DNA of 64,000 bases from Ipomoea triloba (taxonomy: Eukaryota; Streptophyta; Magnoliopsida; Solanales; Convolvulaceae), in the NCBI RefSeq assembly GCF_003576645.1, contig NC_044922.1:25471341-25535340 (forward strand), in the 5' to 3' direction. The translations under genes were made by a program, and so were the position numbers. The notes under the pieces were generated by a model. That model worked only from the letters and a program-made list of their open reading frames with translations, had not been told where the DNA came from and ran no database searches. This document shows, one piece after another, positions 22,770 through 34,673 of this stretch; position 1 is the stretch's first letter, and the number at the start of each line of letters is the position of its first letter.

Positions 22770-24971
22770 ATGGCTGCAGTTGTATATCAAGAGGTTCGTT
22801 CGTAATTTTCACCAAAGTTTCCCCTTTTTTTTCTTTCTTGGTAGCTATATATATATGAATATGATGGGCATAAAGTGAAATGATTCGAAATTATGTTCAG
22901 GAATATATAAGGAATTCAAGAGGAGTGAGGCTCTTTACTTGCAGATGGCTGCCCTTGTCTTCTCCAAAGGCCATTGTTTTCCTCTGTCATGGTCTCTACT
23001 CTCTCTTTCTCTCTCTCTTTCTCCTTTCCTTTTTTTCCTTTATTAGGAAATATGGATTATTTTCCTTTTTAATATGTGTAATCCCAATTTAATCTGGATA
23101 ACTGTACCCCTTAAAAGTTGACTTTTACTCCCCAAAAATTTTTTTAGTTCAAAACTCTTTTAATATGAGACATTCTTTACCGAATAACAATACAATTTAG
23201 TTCTTAATTCTTTAGTAGAATGAATATGACTAACCAGTCGCTTTATTTCTTAGAATTGTTTAGCATGAGTGAAATGGGAACAGATCATGATTAAAAATGT
23301 AAAAATTACTTATTATTACATTAAATGTTTTTAGTGTAAAATGCCATGCCAGGCACCCATAACTTAATAATTAAAGTTACTATACACTATTTCAAAAATA
23401 ATAATAATAATTAAAGTTACACAATTTCTTGTGAGTAACACCTATTTATTATTTACTGTTTAAATGGGCGTGACTGAGTATTATAGTGCGGTTGTTGTTG
23501 CAGGGTATGGCATGGAATGTAGTTATTTCATGAAAGGTAATGACGATTGATGAACCCTCTCATTTTTTTTTTTTAACTATTTCCTCTTTTCCTTCTCTCT
23601 CTAAATGAACCTTGTTAGGATTGTTGGTCAGGAAATTCTTGAGCATTATTTTGAGAGAGTTATTGGAATGGTTTATGGCTACAATTTTTCTTGAAAATTA
23701 TTCAGATATAATGTAGTTGGGCAACTTAACTATCACAATCACAAACAGACAAAAAAGACTTTTTTTTTTTTTTCAATTCTAAACTTTAAAATGTTCAAAA
23801 ATAAATCAACATGATTGGTCTGAGATGGTTGTGTACTATCATCTTTTAAGAGATGTCGAGAGTTCAAAATTTCACATCGTATAAAAAAATTAATATTATT
23901 AACACTTTATCCCTTAATTAGACTGGTCCGAGATACCTCTAAATAAAACCTACTCAAGACATATGCACCTGTTTATTAACAGAAATTTGTTTTCTATTTT
24001 CTAATTTTTCAGTTTTCATTCTCTGTTTTCTGTTTAAAAAACTTGTTTACTAACACTTATTTTTTAAATTTATTTTTTTAGATTAACTTTATAAAATGAA
24101 CAATAAGTTTAAAAGTATCCGAACCAATAATCAATTGAGTTCAATCAAAATATAAAACGTGGTATAGATTTCAATTTTTAATTTTTGATAATGTGAATGA
24201 TGCATAATTTTAAGCATAAGTAAATAAGTAGAAAAGATAAAAGTTGATAATAAGTAAGATGATAATGAATGTAATCATACTAATGAATAAATATGTAGGT
24301 AGATAATGGTGAGAATGTGGTTATAGTGACATATAATCTAAATAGATGATAGATGTTTCTGTTTTCAATTTAAAAAAGAAGTTTTTAATAGTAAAATTTA
24401 TTGCATGTTTTCAAAATGTAAACAGTGCTAGTAAACATGTTTTCTGTTTTATGTTTACTAATTTTCTAAATTTTCAAAAAAACTAGAGAAAATTTTCAGT
24501 TAATAAACGTGCCGTTCGTTTTCTAACAAAAGGAAAAAAAAAAAAAGGAAAAGCTCAAAAGTAATTAATTAGGCAAAGGAACGGATGAACAAACATTGTA
24601 CTGAACTCAGGGCATCCGTCACCCGTTCCAAGTTCCAACTGTCCTCTATTGCTTTTACTATTACTTCACAGCTGACCAACCATACCACTTGATTTTTTTA
24701 ATTGTAACAAACTTTTTATTTTTTAATTCTATAGTAAAACTGTCCAAAAGTAGTCCATCTATCCCACTTAATTTTTTACAACTTTTAACAACACCTAAAT
24801 TATAGTTTTTTTAAAAAATAAAAATTTGTATTGATTAACAGAGTCAATTCCAACACTAAAAAATGTATTTTATTTTAACTATAGTTGTAATAAGCGGTAG
24901 TCGGATAGTAGAATAATCCCTAAATGACTAACTATTAATAAAAAATAGTGCACGTGTGTGGGTGTATGCCC

Positions 24972-25011
<40 letters not shown>

Positions 25012-28000
25012 AAAAAATAATTAACAAGACTGACTCAGTTGAGTTCGCCGCCTAGGGAGTAATTGCCTCGATTTAGAGACATCAAGATCTAGGCGGCTGC
25101 CTAGATCGATTTTTGCAACAGTGATTTCATCTAAAAGTTTAAATTGATAATTAAACTGCACATTTATGCTTTATATGTTATATTTTTAATAATTTGTAAT
25201 CACCTTTTTTTTAGAAGAATAAATTTGAAAATAATATCACATTTTACTTTATTAAAGTTGTACCAAGTGTAATTAATAATTATATTATAATGGTGTAATT
25301 ATTATGCTGGGTAACAGATGGGCAGAGTTGTAGCCATCCAACCCCTGTTCCAACTGCCCTCACTTAATTTCATATATACTTCACAGCTGATCAACCATGC
25401 CTGTTTAATTTTGGTTTTCAATTAATTTTTATCTTTCTCCACAAGACTTGCTTTCCTTTTCCATTTATTGCTGCTGGTAAGATTGGTAAATGACTTAAAT
25501 TCAATGCATTTGTTTTTTAGTCGGTGGCACTGTTATATTATTATAGCTTCACCCTTTTCATACAGGACAATAAATTTTTTTTTAAAATGGCATTATTTGA
25601 TTGGTGAGTGGTAATTAATACTACTGCTATTTCTAGCCCATAGTACTGCTATTTCTAGCCAATAGTACTATAATAGTTAAATTCAATGGGTAGTTCAAGT
25701 GGCAAGTTTTGAGAGAATCCGGGTTCAATTTCCACAAGTGAACTTTCGGGTAACTATTATGAGCTTTCTAGTAAATAAAAATATTGCAATTGACATCTAT
25801 CTAATATTCTTGAATTATCTAGCTTAGTTGGTTTAATTAGGTTAACAAACCAAGTAAGAACATAAGATGAGTGTCTTTGTCATATAAACCTAAAAAGTTT
25901 TCAAACTAGGAATAGGAAAATGATCATAAATATAACAAAATTCTATAGGGTTATAATTACAAATACTCAATATTATATTCAGCTAATACATTTCTAATTT
26001 CTTAATATTAATAATAAGTGGAATAATCAAGTACTTCTATATGTTGTGTAAGTTTCGTTGATTATATGCTTTTATTTTTGAGTTTATTTCTTTTTTGGTT
26101 TATTCGACGTATTGGGATTTATACTTTTTAAAATTTTAGTCATTTTTTTTTCGTGAGCACTGTTTTTTTTTTTTTTTCCTATTTTTATTACAATGTAGTA
26201 ATATGGGATTTAAAGTGACCTCCCATTTAAAAAGTCACAGTTATGCTGCTTAACCAAATCTTTGACAATATTTGATATATTTATTTGTGAATAGTTGTGG
26301 GAACGACGCTAGCAAGTTACGGCTACGCAGTGTTCGGAATCGATTATGAAGGGCACGGATGGTCAATGGGTGGCCGCTGTTACATCAAAAGATTCGAAAA
26401 TATTGTAAATGACTGCACCACCTTCTTCAAATCAATTTCTGGTAAGCTATTGTTTATCCAAAAATGCTATTTATACGTTTTTACATAATTTTTTTAGTAC
26501 TCTATCATAATGTAGTATTTATCTATATATATTTTCTCAATTTAATGAAACACAGAAAGTCAAAATGTTATTTATACGTCTTTAAATATTTAATTCCGTC
26601 ACACAGCACAACCGGAGTACAAAGAGAAGAGAAGATTTCTATATGGAGAATCAATGGGAGGGGCGGTGGCTCTCCTAATACACAAGAAGGATCCTTCTTT
26701 TTGGCACGGTGGAATTTTGGTTGCTCCTATGTGTAAGGTACAACTAACCATATGATAATTTAATGGTAAGGGAGTCATCTATCCTTAACCAAATATTTAA
26801 GGATTTGATCATTGATTTTGAATATGGAACAATTTTAAATCCCTAGACTAGCTTGTCCCACTTAATAGAGTTGCCTACAATTTACAAAAAAAAAAAAAAA
26901 AAGTAGTTGTATATTTCAATTCGCACTAATTTATAAAATTGGCATAAGTATAGTATGAATTTGATTTTTATGTTATGCAATATAATTTTGTTATTGGGCA
27001 GTCCGGACGATATGGTATGATGTTTGTTAATTACTTACATAGGTTGCTAGCTAGCAAATTAATTAAAGGGTTGAATGAATTTGCAGATATCAGAGAAGGT
27101 GAAGCCACATCCATTGATAATAAGCTTGCTAACCAAGGTGGAAGACGTCATTCCCAAATGGAAGATAGTCCCCACAAAAGACGTCATCGATTTAGCTTTC
27201 AAGGACCCTGTCAAACGAGAAGAGGTCAGCTACTCATCGACTACTTCAATCAAATACTATATATAACAATTAAGAAACATTATTATATTGTGTCGGGATG
27301 CGACTTGGTGAGCCGAGTCCAGCATCTGCAATCGGACCATAACACTGACTATGCAAGTATAAAAAAAATAAAGTTGTACTTTCGTTATATAGTTGAGACT
27401 GACATGTGTTGGAAGGAGAGGGGAGAGCTGAATCTAGTATCTTGCCATCGAACTAAATTGTGTCTTTGCTATTAGTTATCTTACATATTGTATTAGTGCA
27501 TGCATTATTATGCTATTTCAAGAATATAATTCTGTTGGGTAGATGCCAATAAGAACCAAATTTATTAATTGGTGACTAGAAAATTGTTGGACTAAGACCG
27601 GTGAAAGGGCAACCCAATACCCTGTCTTTGAAAAATGTGATGACCACGGTTTATAAGGAAATAAAGTTACACCCAGTACTCATTATAGCTTTTGGCATAA
27701 GCCCTTGATCCTAACACATCCATATATGTTGAGTGGCAGATTCGCAGCAACAAGTTGATCTACCAACACAAGCCCAAGCTGAAAACGGCTCTGGAAATGC
27801 TAAGAACTAGCATGAACCTTGAGGAAAGTTTGCATGAGGTACGTACTAATCTACTCCATATCCTCCCTACATGCATGCATATTTTCATCATACCATCCAG
27901 CAATTAAGCCACTCATTTTTTTTATTTTTTTTGGCAGATTACGCTCCCATTTTTCGTGTTACACGGGGAAGCCGATACAGTAACTGATCCAGAGGTTAGC

Positions 28001-28312
28001 AAGGCGTTGTATGAACAAGCCAGCAGTAAAGACAAGACCATCAAATTGTACCCAGGAATGTGGCACGGCTTGACATCTGGCGAGCCTGATGAGAACATTC
28101 AGATTGTCTTCTCCGACATCATTTCATGGCTTGACAAGCGGTGTGTAGTGGAATCTGGTACTAGTTTCCAATTCCAAGGAAACAACCTTAGCGTTCCCGA
28201 GATGATGATCGCCAAAATGGCATCTCCCCGTACAATGAAGGCCCAGAAACGTGGGAATTATTTATGTGGGTGGAAGGGCCGTGGCTTTCAGCACTACGAT
28301 TCTGCAGTATAA
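22770..28312 (+). CDS. Caffeoylshikimate esterase / monoacylglycerol-lipase-like alpha/beta hydrolase, eight exons
   Basis: Exons 22770-22793, 22901-22991, 23504-23536, 26295-26441, 26607-26737, 27087-27224, 27740-27838 and 27938-28312 join in frame (all GT-AG) to 345 residues. It begins MAAVVYQEEYIRNSRGVRLF. The oxyanion motif CHGYGME is near residue 38, the nucleophile elbow GESMGG has Ser114, the acid is in HGEADTVTD (Asp234) and the base is in GMWHGL (His264), so the catalytic triad is complete. The cap segment APMCKISEKVKPHPL is typical of plant MAGL family members. The family hydrolyses ester bonds of monoacylglycerols or, for CSE, caffeoyl shikimate in lignin synthesis; substrate cannot be told from sequence. 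A 40-residue C-terminal tail beyond WLDKR is longer than usual. Intron 3 is 2.76 kb and contains SINE and other repeat fragments. TTTATTTAAG near 22630 may act as a TATA element. Confidence 0.93.
23815..23945 (+). repeat. Second SINE-like family, copy 1
   Basis: GGTCTGAGATGGTTGTGTAC and GTCGAGAGTTCAAAATTTC look like decayed A and B boxes. It aligns with the copy at 36745-36920 in a UXS intron. Confidence 0.45.
24973..25010. repeat. (CA)n(TA)n compound microsatellite
   Basis: Dinucleotide repeat inside intron 3 of the esterase gene. Confidence 0.9.
25020..25130. repeat. CCTAGG-rich foldback fragment
   Basis: GCCGCCTAGGGAGTAATTGC and TCTAGGCGGCTGCCTAGATC followed by TTGCAACAGTGAT match the arm and end of the element at 57075-57525. 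Confidence 0.6.
26155..26252 (-). repeat. tRNA-derived SINE copy (reverse)
   Basis: A T-run, then TATTACAATGTAGTAATATG, then the complement of GGTTAAGCAGCATAACTGTG. It lies just upstream of exon 4 of the esterase gene. Confidence 0.6.
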
Positions 28313-28767
28313 ACATAAACCTATGTTATCCTGCACAATGTTAATCGTGGTTGTTTTTGAAGGAAATGGAATAACAATAGCTAGACTATTATAATTATAT
28401 GCTAAGAAGTGAGAACTACTAAGGAGTACATCTTGATTCCTGCTGATTAAGCCTACTCTATCAATCTTAATTGGTATTTGCTAGACATAGATATAACTTA
28501 ATATCCTGCAAGTACAAGTAGCTTAACATTGTAACAATGAAAACAATAACAATGTAAGGGTATGCTTGATTTAAACATTAGAATCAGAATGATAATAGAA
28601 ATCAAATGCTTAATAACCATAATGAGTTTAAGTAAAATGTCTGTCATTTTCTTTGGTAGTGAATATGAATTGAAATCAAATAAGTGGGTGAGGTTGTCCG
28701 ACCCCACACGAGAATAAGCCGAGGAGGGAGCCCATTACGTGACCTCCCACAGCCTCCTCCCCCACCG
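28313..28767. other. Esterase 3' flank
   Basis: Presumed 3' UTR and AT-rich spacer; no other feature was seen. Confidence 0.5.
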
Positions 28768-28953
28768 TGATGCATTAGTAATTATTAATTTGTCATTATC
28801 CATCGAGATACGGGCAGATTGGTGAATGTCATGTACTATAATACCTTCGCACAGCTGGACCTATCGAGAAAGCAGTTGGAACAATTAAAGACCCCGTTAT
28901 CTGGCTTTACCAGGGATTTCATCGGGACAGAGGGCTCAATCAAGGTGCTTGGC
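28768..28953 (+). pseudogene. Ty3/Gypsy pol fragment (protease-RT linker)
   Basis: The frame reads HDALVI near the start, then after damage NVMYYNTFAQLDLSRKQLEQ and TPLSGFTRDFIGTEGSIKVL. This matches the downstream part of the Gypsy aspartic protease region (YYDTF..L and PLVGFTG..V...G.I). It is about 60 codons, isolated, with no LTRs nearby. Confidence 0.75.
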
Positions 28954-29074
28954 TTCACACTTGATTTCTTAATCTGAAGTAGTGAAGTTTATACAAGTCG
29001 CATCCGAAACAAACGCCTAATTATTGTGATTTACCCAACAATAATATCTTCATTTACTGGACCAGTAAAACAAA

Positions 29075-29248
29075 TGGGCCAGTAAATGATTTTGCATTAT
29101 AATTAAAAACTGTAGCGGGCTGATGACTATAAGCCCAATATAGTTTTGCATAAGGCCCACTGAGATGTTTCTAAACTCATCGCTTTCCCTCTACTAAGAA
29201 GAGCCGTTTACCATCGCGCTCTTCAATTTGTCGATTCCAAAACCCTAA
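29075..29248 (+). promoter_or_regulatory. SmD2 promoter: site II elements and telo-box
   Basis: TGGGCC (29075-29080) and GGCCCA (29154-29159) are site II/TCP-type elements; AAACCCTAA (29240-29248) is a telo-box. This pair is typical of plant genes for ribosomal and RNA-processing proteins active in dividing cells. A likely 5' UTR intron follows, with GT at 29269 and AG at 29381-29382. Confidence 0.65.
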
Positions 29249-29424
29249 TCCGTAAAACCCTCTATTCTGTAAGTTTCGATACATTTCGCTCTCAATTTTG
29301 CTCTAAAGTTCGGTCGGTTTCTGCTTTTCGATCTATCTTCCGAAAATTATAGTTGTTATAAACCGTGTTCTGGTTCTTGCAGTTTTTACCTTCGGAGTCC
29401 TCCTATTCGATATTTCGATCCAAG

Positions 29425-30704
29425 ATGAGGTTAGTTGATCTGTTAACCCTAACTCCATTTTTTTTGAAGTGTTTACATTGATGGGTATTCTTTCCGTAGG
29501 TCGTATTGAAATTCTATAGACTATATGATTTATGAGAAACAGTTTTCTTTAGCATAATCTTAAACTTTAAACCAGAACCAGGAGAAACCTCTTTTTTCTT
29601 ACTGAATGGAGAAGCTGCTGTCTTTAGAAAATTGGGTTTACAGTTGCCTAATTATTCCAGATGGACGTCTAATGGCGTCATGGATTGTTACTTCATGATT
29701 AAGTGTGAGGAAGTCATTCACATATTCTGACATTGTATTGTTGTAACTCATTCAGCACATAAAAACTATCTTTAGGAGAATTTTTTTTTTTCATTTTGAT
29801 GTAATCTTGATTACTAATTGTTTATTTATTTATTTTATCTTGATTTATGCAGTCGGCCAATGGAAGAGGATGCCCCTGTAAGTTAGCCTTCTGTTTTCAT
29901 GATTTATTTTTATTATGCCATCTTTACTTTCAGTTTTCTTTATGATTTTGCCTGTAGAGTAGTTCTTTGTTAAGCGATACTAATGTATTCCTCCTTTTAT
30001 TTCTGTAATTTATCTATTTATTTGTTTTTTTTTGTGAACAAATGTGTTGGATTGTGGGATTGTTGAATTTATTCCATTCTGTATTGTTTCTGACAGGCGA
30101 AGAATGAGGAAGAGGAATTCAACACTGGCCCACTTTCTGTTCTTATGATGAGTGTTAGAAACAACACTCAGGTATCTGATTTCATAGTGATCTAAAACCT
30201 TTTACATCTCACTCAATAAAAATTAAAAAAACATACGTGCTCACACACTAAATGTCCAAGTGTTTGCAGGCTGGTATATAATTACAGCTGAACGTTAACT
30301 GCTAGATTAAGCTTACATATATGATATGAAATAGTGCATTTGTAAATAAAAGTATCCGAGTTGCATATGTTTCTGACTTTATTTCTGGCCCTCAGGTGCT
30401 CATAAACTGCCGGAACAACAGAAAGCTTCTGGGCCGTGTCAGGGCTTTTGATCGTCACTGCAATATGGTGCTGGAAAATGTTAGAGAGATGTGGACTGAG
30501 GTTAGTTCCTTGGACTGATTTAGATGTTTTGAAACATTACTGGTTAAAACTTTGCCCATTTATTAGACTTTTTGACATCACCTTTAGGTTCCAAAGACTG
30601 GCAAAGGGAAAAAGAAAGCACTTCCTGTTAACAAGGACAGGTTTATTAGCAAGATGTTCCTTCGTGGAGATTCAGTGATCATTGTTCTCAGAAATCCTAA
30701 ATAG
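29425..30704 (+). CDS. SMD2: Small nuclear ribonucleoprotein SmD2, five coding exons
   Basis: Coding exons 29425-29429, 29853-29877, 30097-30171, 30396-30500 and 30588-30704 join to 108 residues. It starts [10 protein letters not shown] and has the Sm fold. Sm1 is about 28-70 ([20 protein letters not shown], then [21 protein letters not shown]). Sm2 is near the end ([17 protein letters not shown]). It is nearly identical to plant SmD2 orthologues, and length is right. SmD2 is one of seven Sm proteins forming the ring on U1, U2, U4, U5 and the minor U11, U12 and U4atac snRNAs, assembled in the cytoplasm and working in the nucleus. The first exon contributes only five coding nucleotides, ATGAG. 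An intron appears to begin three bases after the stop (GT at 30708) and end at AG 31165-31166. Confidence 0.97.
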
Positions 30705-31380
30705 AAGGTATTTCTTCTTGTTCTTGAATCTTGATATCATTTTTGAAATGTGCCATTACCCTTTTCATATCTCTGCTAGATCAATTAATGTTAATGAAAT
30801 GAAAATTCGGTTGGTTGTTATCATGGAGAGTGCCTTGTAGATGTGTGTCTTTGTGGAGAAATACAACCAACTTTTACCTTTTGAGATCTGTATTTGTGCT
30901 TTAGTAGTTAGTACTGATTTATTAATATGAATATAGGTAAATGTAACTACCTGATTGTACCTGTATTCCGTATGGATTAGTGCCTTGTCTGAATCATTTT
31001 GTTAGAAGGCAGACCAATTTTTTCAAGCATATTTGCTTCTTGTGCAATTTCCTAAAACTGAGTTCTTCTACATCTTTGTGACTGAGTTGTTTGTTCATGA
31101 TAATCATATTTAGGTGAGTACTTGGTATAAGTTTGAGGGTGATAGTAATGCCTTTCTACTATGCAGGTAACTACTGCAACAATATTTCTCCTGGCACTGG
31201 CCTACATAGGAGCAATATGGCATTTTGGTTTAATGTGGACTCATTGTATGATATTTTAGAGCTGACTTTGCCTTATAATGTACTATTAGTCTTGCTATTG
31301 CTGCTATGTGTACTGTTCTTAGTTGAAGAATTTGTCGGGATGTGTGTTAGATTTGTGAGGGAGATTTTGTAATCATGCTT
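30705..31380 (+). other. SmD2 3' UTR with probable intron
   Basis: The sequence after the stop reads GAAG then GTATTT (donor at 30708). TTTCTACTATGCAG ends at 31166 and is a good acceptor. The downstream exon would hold about 200 bases of UTR. The 79-codon ORF here has no recognisable family and is taken as chance. Confidence 0.5.
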
Positions 31381-32475
31381 AAGTGAATCAAATGTGTATC
31401 AGTTGTGGAGCTTTTGTATGGAGTATTTTGGAAAAATGTTCAAATTAGCGACTTAAATAGTTAACTACACACGAAAATGTTGGAAAAAAAGTACAATTAA
31501 TCCCTTAACAAATAACAAGTCAAATTCATGTAATAAGACCAAATTGACTAGTACTGTACAAGTAAAATTGATAGCGTGATATTTAAAAATTTTTAACTTA
31601 ATTTTAAACATATGTGTCGAGCAAGCAATTATGCTAATATACATGTAAGGCGAACATAGTTTCCAATGTGTATTTAGGATACACTACCTCTAAGAGTTTT
31701 TTGAGCATATAAAAGGAAAAGAAACATTTGCCCATTTGAGTGTAGTAGGAAATCAATATTTGAAGGTGAAAATTGTTAGTTTTAAAGTCTGATCATCAAA
31801 AACCATCAAAATCATACTACTCAGAGGTTAAAAATCTCATTCAAATTTTTAATTCTCTATATCCAATATTATTTTATTATTTAAAGGTGAAAATTGTTTT
31901 TCTTAATTTGCTAGCTTATTTTTAACTTTTTTAAAAAATTAATTTGATTTTTTGTATCAAAGAAAAACTGTTGATATCATAATTAAATGCATAAGATTTT
32001 AAAATTCCTATAATATCCTTGCCTTTTGGGTGTGTGGTGTTGTTTTTTCTGCACAGGAAAAAATGAAGGATAGACACATCAAGCCAACAAGGTCAAACAA
32101 AGTGCAATGGCTTCAAGCCTTCTGGATCATGATTGAACACATGAAAACCATGGGGAATACTTTGATTACCTAGCAGATAGCCTTACATTAATTTAGTTCC
32201 CTTATGTGGGCATGAAGACTAGGGTTAAATCGGTGGGCAGATTATGTAACTCACGATCTACCTCTATAATAACTATACGAACAGGGTCTTGTGAGATTAG
32301 AATTAATTTGACGAAACTAAGAGCCTAAGATCACCTTAGTAATAATAAAAAAAAAGGTCTAGTGGTGCAATGCCATTCATTCCTACCTACAACTTTCACA
32401 TATGTACTGAATTAATTTTTTGTTCAGATTTAAGCAATCAGATTAATTCATAATCAGCAAGACTAATAACAGGTA
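31381..32475. other. Intergenic, nothing recognised
   Basis: AT-rich; the segment 32050-32200 is slightly richer in GC but encodes nothing I recognise. Confidence 0.5.
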
Positions 32476-32558
32476 GCTGGTTTGCCCGAGTGGTTAAGGG
32501 GGAAGACTTAAGATCTTCTGCACATAAGTGCGCGTGGGTTCGAACCCCACAGCCAGCA
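32476..32558 (+). tRNA. tRNA-Leu (anticodon UAA)
   Basis: The acceptor stem GCTGGTT pairs with AGCCAGC, followed by discriminator A. The anticodon stem GAAGA/TCTTC encloses the loop CTTAAGA with anticodon TAA. A long class II variable arm follows, and the T arm GTGGGTTCGAACCCCAC holds the B box. There is no intron and CCA is not encoded. TTTT about 3-6 bases downstream can terminate pol III. This is a nuclear tRNA reading UUA codons. Confidence 0.96.
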
Positions 32559-33129
32559 ATTTTATGATTTTTACACACCATCGTATTAACTGCTTTTCTT
32601 AGCCAGCACTTTTACGCTTTTAACACATCATTTTCTACCCCATCATGTATTATATTATTAGTCGAAATCCATGCAAATAATAATAAAAGGAATCATGAAA
32701 AAATGGATAAAATACTACAAGAACTTTTACGTTAAAACTTGGAATGAAAAAATAAGTAGCGATGTCATGCCACACATGACTATCGTGTATTAATGAGTCC
32801 AATTACATTATGTTAGATCAATTATTGGATTTTTTGTATTATCATGATCATTCATATTTTTTTTTGAATACTATTAACTCTGTTACAATGTAGTATTGAT
32901 CATTCGTATTTAAAAGTGGTGAAATTCAATTTCAATTTCGCAATAAAAGAATCTTTATACGATAACTAATTTGAGAGACCTCATATCTTATAAAGATCTT
33001 CATGAATTAGTAATTTAGTTTAGCTTGAGCCTCCTCCTCATGCTACCATTATTCATCTAACAAGACTTATCAAAGTTGGGCTAAGTCATGCAAAATATGA
33101 CACCATCAGATCTGTAAAAGTAAATGAAG
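32559..33129. other. Intergenic; SINE 3'-end scrap
   Basis: TACTATTAACTCTGTTACAA at about 32869 is the reverse 3' tail of the SINE family. Nothing else was seen. Confidence 0.45.
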
Positions 33130-33429
33130 TGTGTGTTTGGTTGGAGGGTTTAGGCATAAGGTATGGGTATCAAAGTGATTGTTAGTGTTTGGTTTATAGG
33201 TTTTGTGAATGCTACTATGGGTTTGGAATACCCCATTAATGGCAAAACTCATACCCTTATTAGATAAGGGTTTCATCTCTCTTCATCATTTCTTCCCCAA
33301 CTATTAATAATCATTCCCATTCCACCCAACGACCAAACATGCTAAATACTTTCACCAAAACCCATTACCCTTACCAAGTATTTGATACCCATTCCGATTC
33401 CGATTCCCATGTGCGAACCAAACGCACCC
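33130..33429. repeat. MITE-like repeat, copy 2
   Basis: Colinear with 7419-7716; ends GTGTGTTTGGTTGG and GCGAACCAAACGCACCC are imperfect inverted repeats. Confidence 0.75.
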
Positions 33430-33524
33430 TGACAATGTTGAAATAGAGATAATTATGGTGCATTTACTAAATGAAAAATATTTTTCATTTTTTAAAAATG
33501 AAAATTAGACAAGGAAATAAACAT

Positions 33525-33650
33525 GTTTCCTGCCAAAGATCTTGTGGTTAAGCAGCATGAAGTGACTCTCTCAAATAAGAAGTCATGGCTCCTTCAATAG
33601 GTTGATAAAGTAAGTACTCAACAAAAAAAAAAAAAAAAAACTTAATAATA
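33525..33650 (+). repeat. tRNA-derived SINE copy with A tail
   Basis: CCAAAGATCTTGTGGTTAAG starts the copy, then CAATAGGTTGATAAAGTAAG and an 18-A tail. The B box is degraded. Confidence 0.65.
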
Positions 33651-33717
33651 GAATTTGAATTTTTTCTTCAAGTTTTCTACAAAAAAAACACATAATTTTA
33701 TACATAATCAACATTGT

Positions 33718-33802
33718 CGGGGACGGAGCTACATTAGGGGTAAGGGGGTCCTGGCCCCCTCAGGGCCTCCCGCCCCACCATACCCCTAACCCCACCCTCA
33801 AA
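33718..33802. repeat. GC-rich repeat scrap
   Basis: GGGGACGGAGCTACATTAGG and GGCCCCCTCAGGGCCTCCC form a sharp GC island in AT-rich DNA, of a kind I know as a dispersed plant repeat. Class unknown. Confidence 0.4.
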
Positions 33803-33959
33803 ATTTTTAGTAAATATGTATGCACATTAGATACATATTAATATAATAAGGATAAAATACACTTTTAGTCCCCTCTATTTTTTTTAAAACTATTATGTTT
33901 ATATTAAATAAACTCGAAATATATATTAAAGTTCAAATTCATTAAATAAAAATTAATGA

Positions 33960-34338
33960 GTGATAAAACAATCATATATAGAACGAAATTGGGAAAATAG
34001 TATTTCTATGAGAAAAACTTATTCTGATTCTAAGCTAATTGTATATGTGGTGACAACAAAAAAAACAAAAACCCTAATTTACTAAATGCCAACCTTGCAG
34101 TCTACAAAAAGCATTGAAATTGCATTAGTCAAAGACACAAAAATGTTGTGGTGGATATCACAAACGGATTAAACAACAATCCACAGGTCCACCCATATAA
34201 ATTCTGCTGGCTTCTACCACTACTGATTTTACCCCACTTTAAAAACCAGTCAAACACGAAATTCAAATGTGTGAATAGACCATTACTCTCTAGAGACAGT
34301 GGAAGAGGAACCAAACACACGTTGCCTCAAGTTTTTTT
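33960..34338 (-). pseudogene. Decayed duplicate of the UXS gene 3' end
   Basis: Colinear with the UXS 3' flank and last coding bases at about 36235-36520. Shared blocks include AAGCATTGAAATTGCATTAG (34109 against 36327), AAGACACAAAAAT, GGAAGAGGAACCA and GTTGCCTCAAG against GTTGCCTGAAG. Only the final 20 or so codons and the 3' UTR are represented, with indels and an unrelated middle piece. It lies on the same strand as UXS, about 2.1 kb beyond its stop codon. Confidence 0.75.
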
Positions 34339-34544
34339 GTTTTTTTTTTTGTTTTTTTTTTAAGCGATAAAAAAAACCCGTAACCACGAATCCCTTAAGG
34401 GTGTGTACTGTGTAAACCCTACCTTGTGACCCTAGTTAGCAATGAACCACAAGGAGGTAACTACCCTAAGTTACCGATAATTGACCGACTCAAACTAAGA
34501 AGGTTAATAGACTGCTCCCGTTGGAAGTTGAACTTGCAATTTTG

Positions 34545-34673
34545 TGATTATTGGGAGGGGGTGAGTTCGAACCCCAGTGGATGCGATATTAGCTCTTTGT
34601 GCTTCATTTGGTTGAGAAAGTAGCTATGAACAGATATTACATTGTAACAAAGTCAATAGTACCCAAAAAAAAA
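34545..34673 (+). repeat. tRNA-derived SINE copy
   Basis: B box GTGAGTTCGAACCCCAG, tail GAACAGATATTACATTGTAA, then an A-run. Confidence 0.75.

Noticed and set aside
31133..31372. 79-codon ORF downstream of SmD2
   Set aside because: It spans the apparent 3' UTR splice junction and has no family resemblance. Best read as UTR.
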